NCBI RefSeq assembly: GCF_009928485.1
Contig: NZ_JAABNP010000003.1
Span: forward strand, 224,285 to 288,284
DNA length: 64,000 nucleotides
Reading direction: 5' to 3'
DNA from: Clostridium sp. C2-6-12
GTDB lineage: Bacteria > Bacillota > Clostridia > Clostridiales > Clostridiaceae
Below, in pieces: positions 63,540 to 64,000 of the stretch (position 1 is the stretch's first letter; each line of letters starts with the position of its first letter). The notes below the pieces were generated by a model. That model was not told the DNA's origin, made no database searches, and saw only the letters and a list, made by a program, of their open reading frames with translations. The translations under genes were made by a program, and so were the position numbers.

Positions 63540-63665
63540 AAATAAAAAAGCCATGAGAATAAATAAGCTTCCCCAATAAAATTGGTTTACCTAAATATTT
63601 CCCATGGCTTTAAAAATAGCCTTCCCACTGAATAAGTGAGGGTACTAAAGTATTCATTTTTATTT
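63540..63665 (-). ncRNA. Predicted structured RNA with own promoter and terminator
   Basis: On the minus strand an extended -10 box (TGATATAAT, 63674-63679) is followed within 10-20 nt by hairpin CCCTCAC/GTGGG (63619-63650), then AAAGCCATGGGAA pairing with TTCTCATGGCTTT, a loop with CCAAT/ATTGG, and a T-run (TTTTTTATTTTTATTT). The layout suggests a ~120-nt RNA or a leader ending in a terminator. No known RNA family was recognised. Confidence 0.4.
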
Positions 63666-63798
63666 CTATTTTTATTATATCATAGTTTTTGCCTGAAAAC
63701 AGTATAATTATATAGTTATTTTAGAGGTTCGACATTATGTAGAACCCCTTCTTGTTATTTCAAGTACCCTACATCAAATTTGAGGTACCTTTTATAAT

Positions 63799-63924
63799 TT
63801 ATTTTATTTCTCCATTTCGAACTAATTCAGCTACTAGCATAGTAAATCGCTTATTTATTTCCTTAAGATCTTTATCATTATTTAAACAAATAACTTTTAT
63901 ATTTGATTTTTTTCTAGACTTCAT
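63799..63924 (-). CDS. Small phage-type protein (41 residues)
   Basis: The ATG at 63924 follows AAGGAGG by 5 nt. The peptide MKSRKKSNIKVICLNNDKD to VAELVRNGEIK has a basic N-terminus and a helical end, typical of small phage proteins. Function unknown. Confidence 0.55.
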   Translation of the reverse strand: MKSRKKSNIKVICLNNDKDLKEINKRFTMLVAELVRNGEIK

Positions 63925-64000
63925 TACATCCTCCTTGATTCCTATATGCGAATCAATATTTAAATAAATTTAATATTCTGAAAATACTAAATAAGTTTGT

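Overview
The window reads as the chromosome of a low-GC, spore-forming Clostridium (sensu stricto). Support: strong A+T bias, purine-rich ribosome-binding sites before nearly every gene, spoVA genes, MurT/GatD, LrgAB, and an ANTAR regulator next to glnA. Placement near C. beijerinckii or C. saccharobutylicum is inference. No rRNA, tRNA or CRISPR array was seen.

Layout. (1) 0.2-20 kb is ordinary chromosome: a GNAT acetyltransferase, a DUF523 protein, mutS2, a U32 peptidase and a ZapA-like protein with a very long coiled coil (all minus); then murT-gatD, a D,D-carboxypeptidase, a flavin reductase and a cytidylate-kinase-like gene (plus); then YitT, LrgAB and the permease and ATPase of a NitT/TauT-type ABC transporter (minus). 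(2) 20.2-41.5 kb is the most unusual part. The lipoprotein gene for the transporter's substrate-binding protein is cut into three pieces by two mobile elements. Each element ends in a large serine recombinase gene next to its right junction. Element 1 (about 12.9 kb) carries regulators, a hemerythrin, an AAA/PD-(D/E)XK protein, a decayed IS982 copy and a HerA plus OLD-type ATPase/TOPRIM pair that looks like a defence system. Element 2 (about 7.4 kb) carries a spoVA2mob-like operon (two DUF421 proteins, DUF4363, DUF1657, SpoVAC, SpoVAD, SpoVAE). Short repeats at the junctions (AAATGCTC and CTTGT) mean that removing both elements would rebuild one uninterrupted 338-codon gene in frame. (3) 41.5-57.6 kb is chromosome again: a chemoreceptor, small membrane proteins, the nitrogen-assimilation block glnA-nitR / gltB-gltD (minus), an aspartate kinase, a DedA protein and a cell-wall-binding protein. 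The glnA leader holds two successive promoter-plus-terminator modules. Each has a hexaloop hairpin that overlaps the terminator stem, as expected for ANTAR antitermination by the adjacent regulator. (4) 57.7-64 kb is part of a decayed prophage: scaffold, capsid, a tape measure split into two frames, and a sigma-factor/regulator cluster behind five ~33-bp direct repeats. Head-tail connectors and tail-tube genes are missing from the expected place.

How the parts connect. The two insertions silence a nutrient-uptake operon unless both elements excise, which resembles skin/sigK-type gene-interrupting elements. One element carries spore-membrane genes and the other a probable anti-phage module, so the locus works as a cargo site. 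GlnA, NitR and GltBD form a regulated glutamine/glutamate circuit. All functional assignments come from reading the sequence, without database searches.
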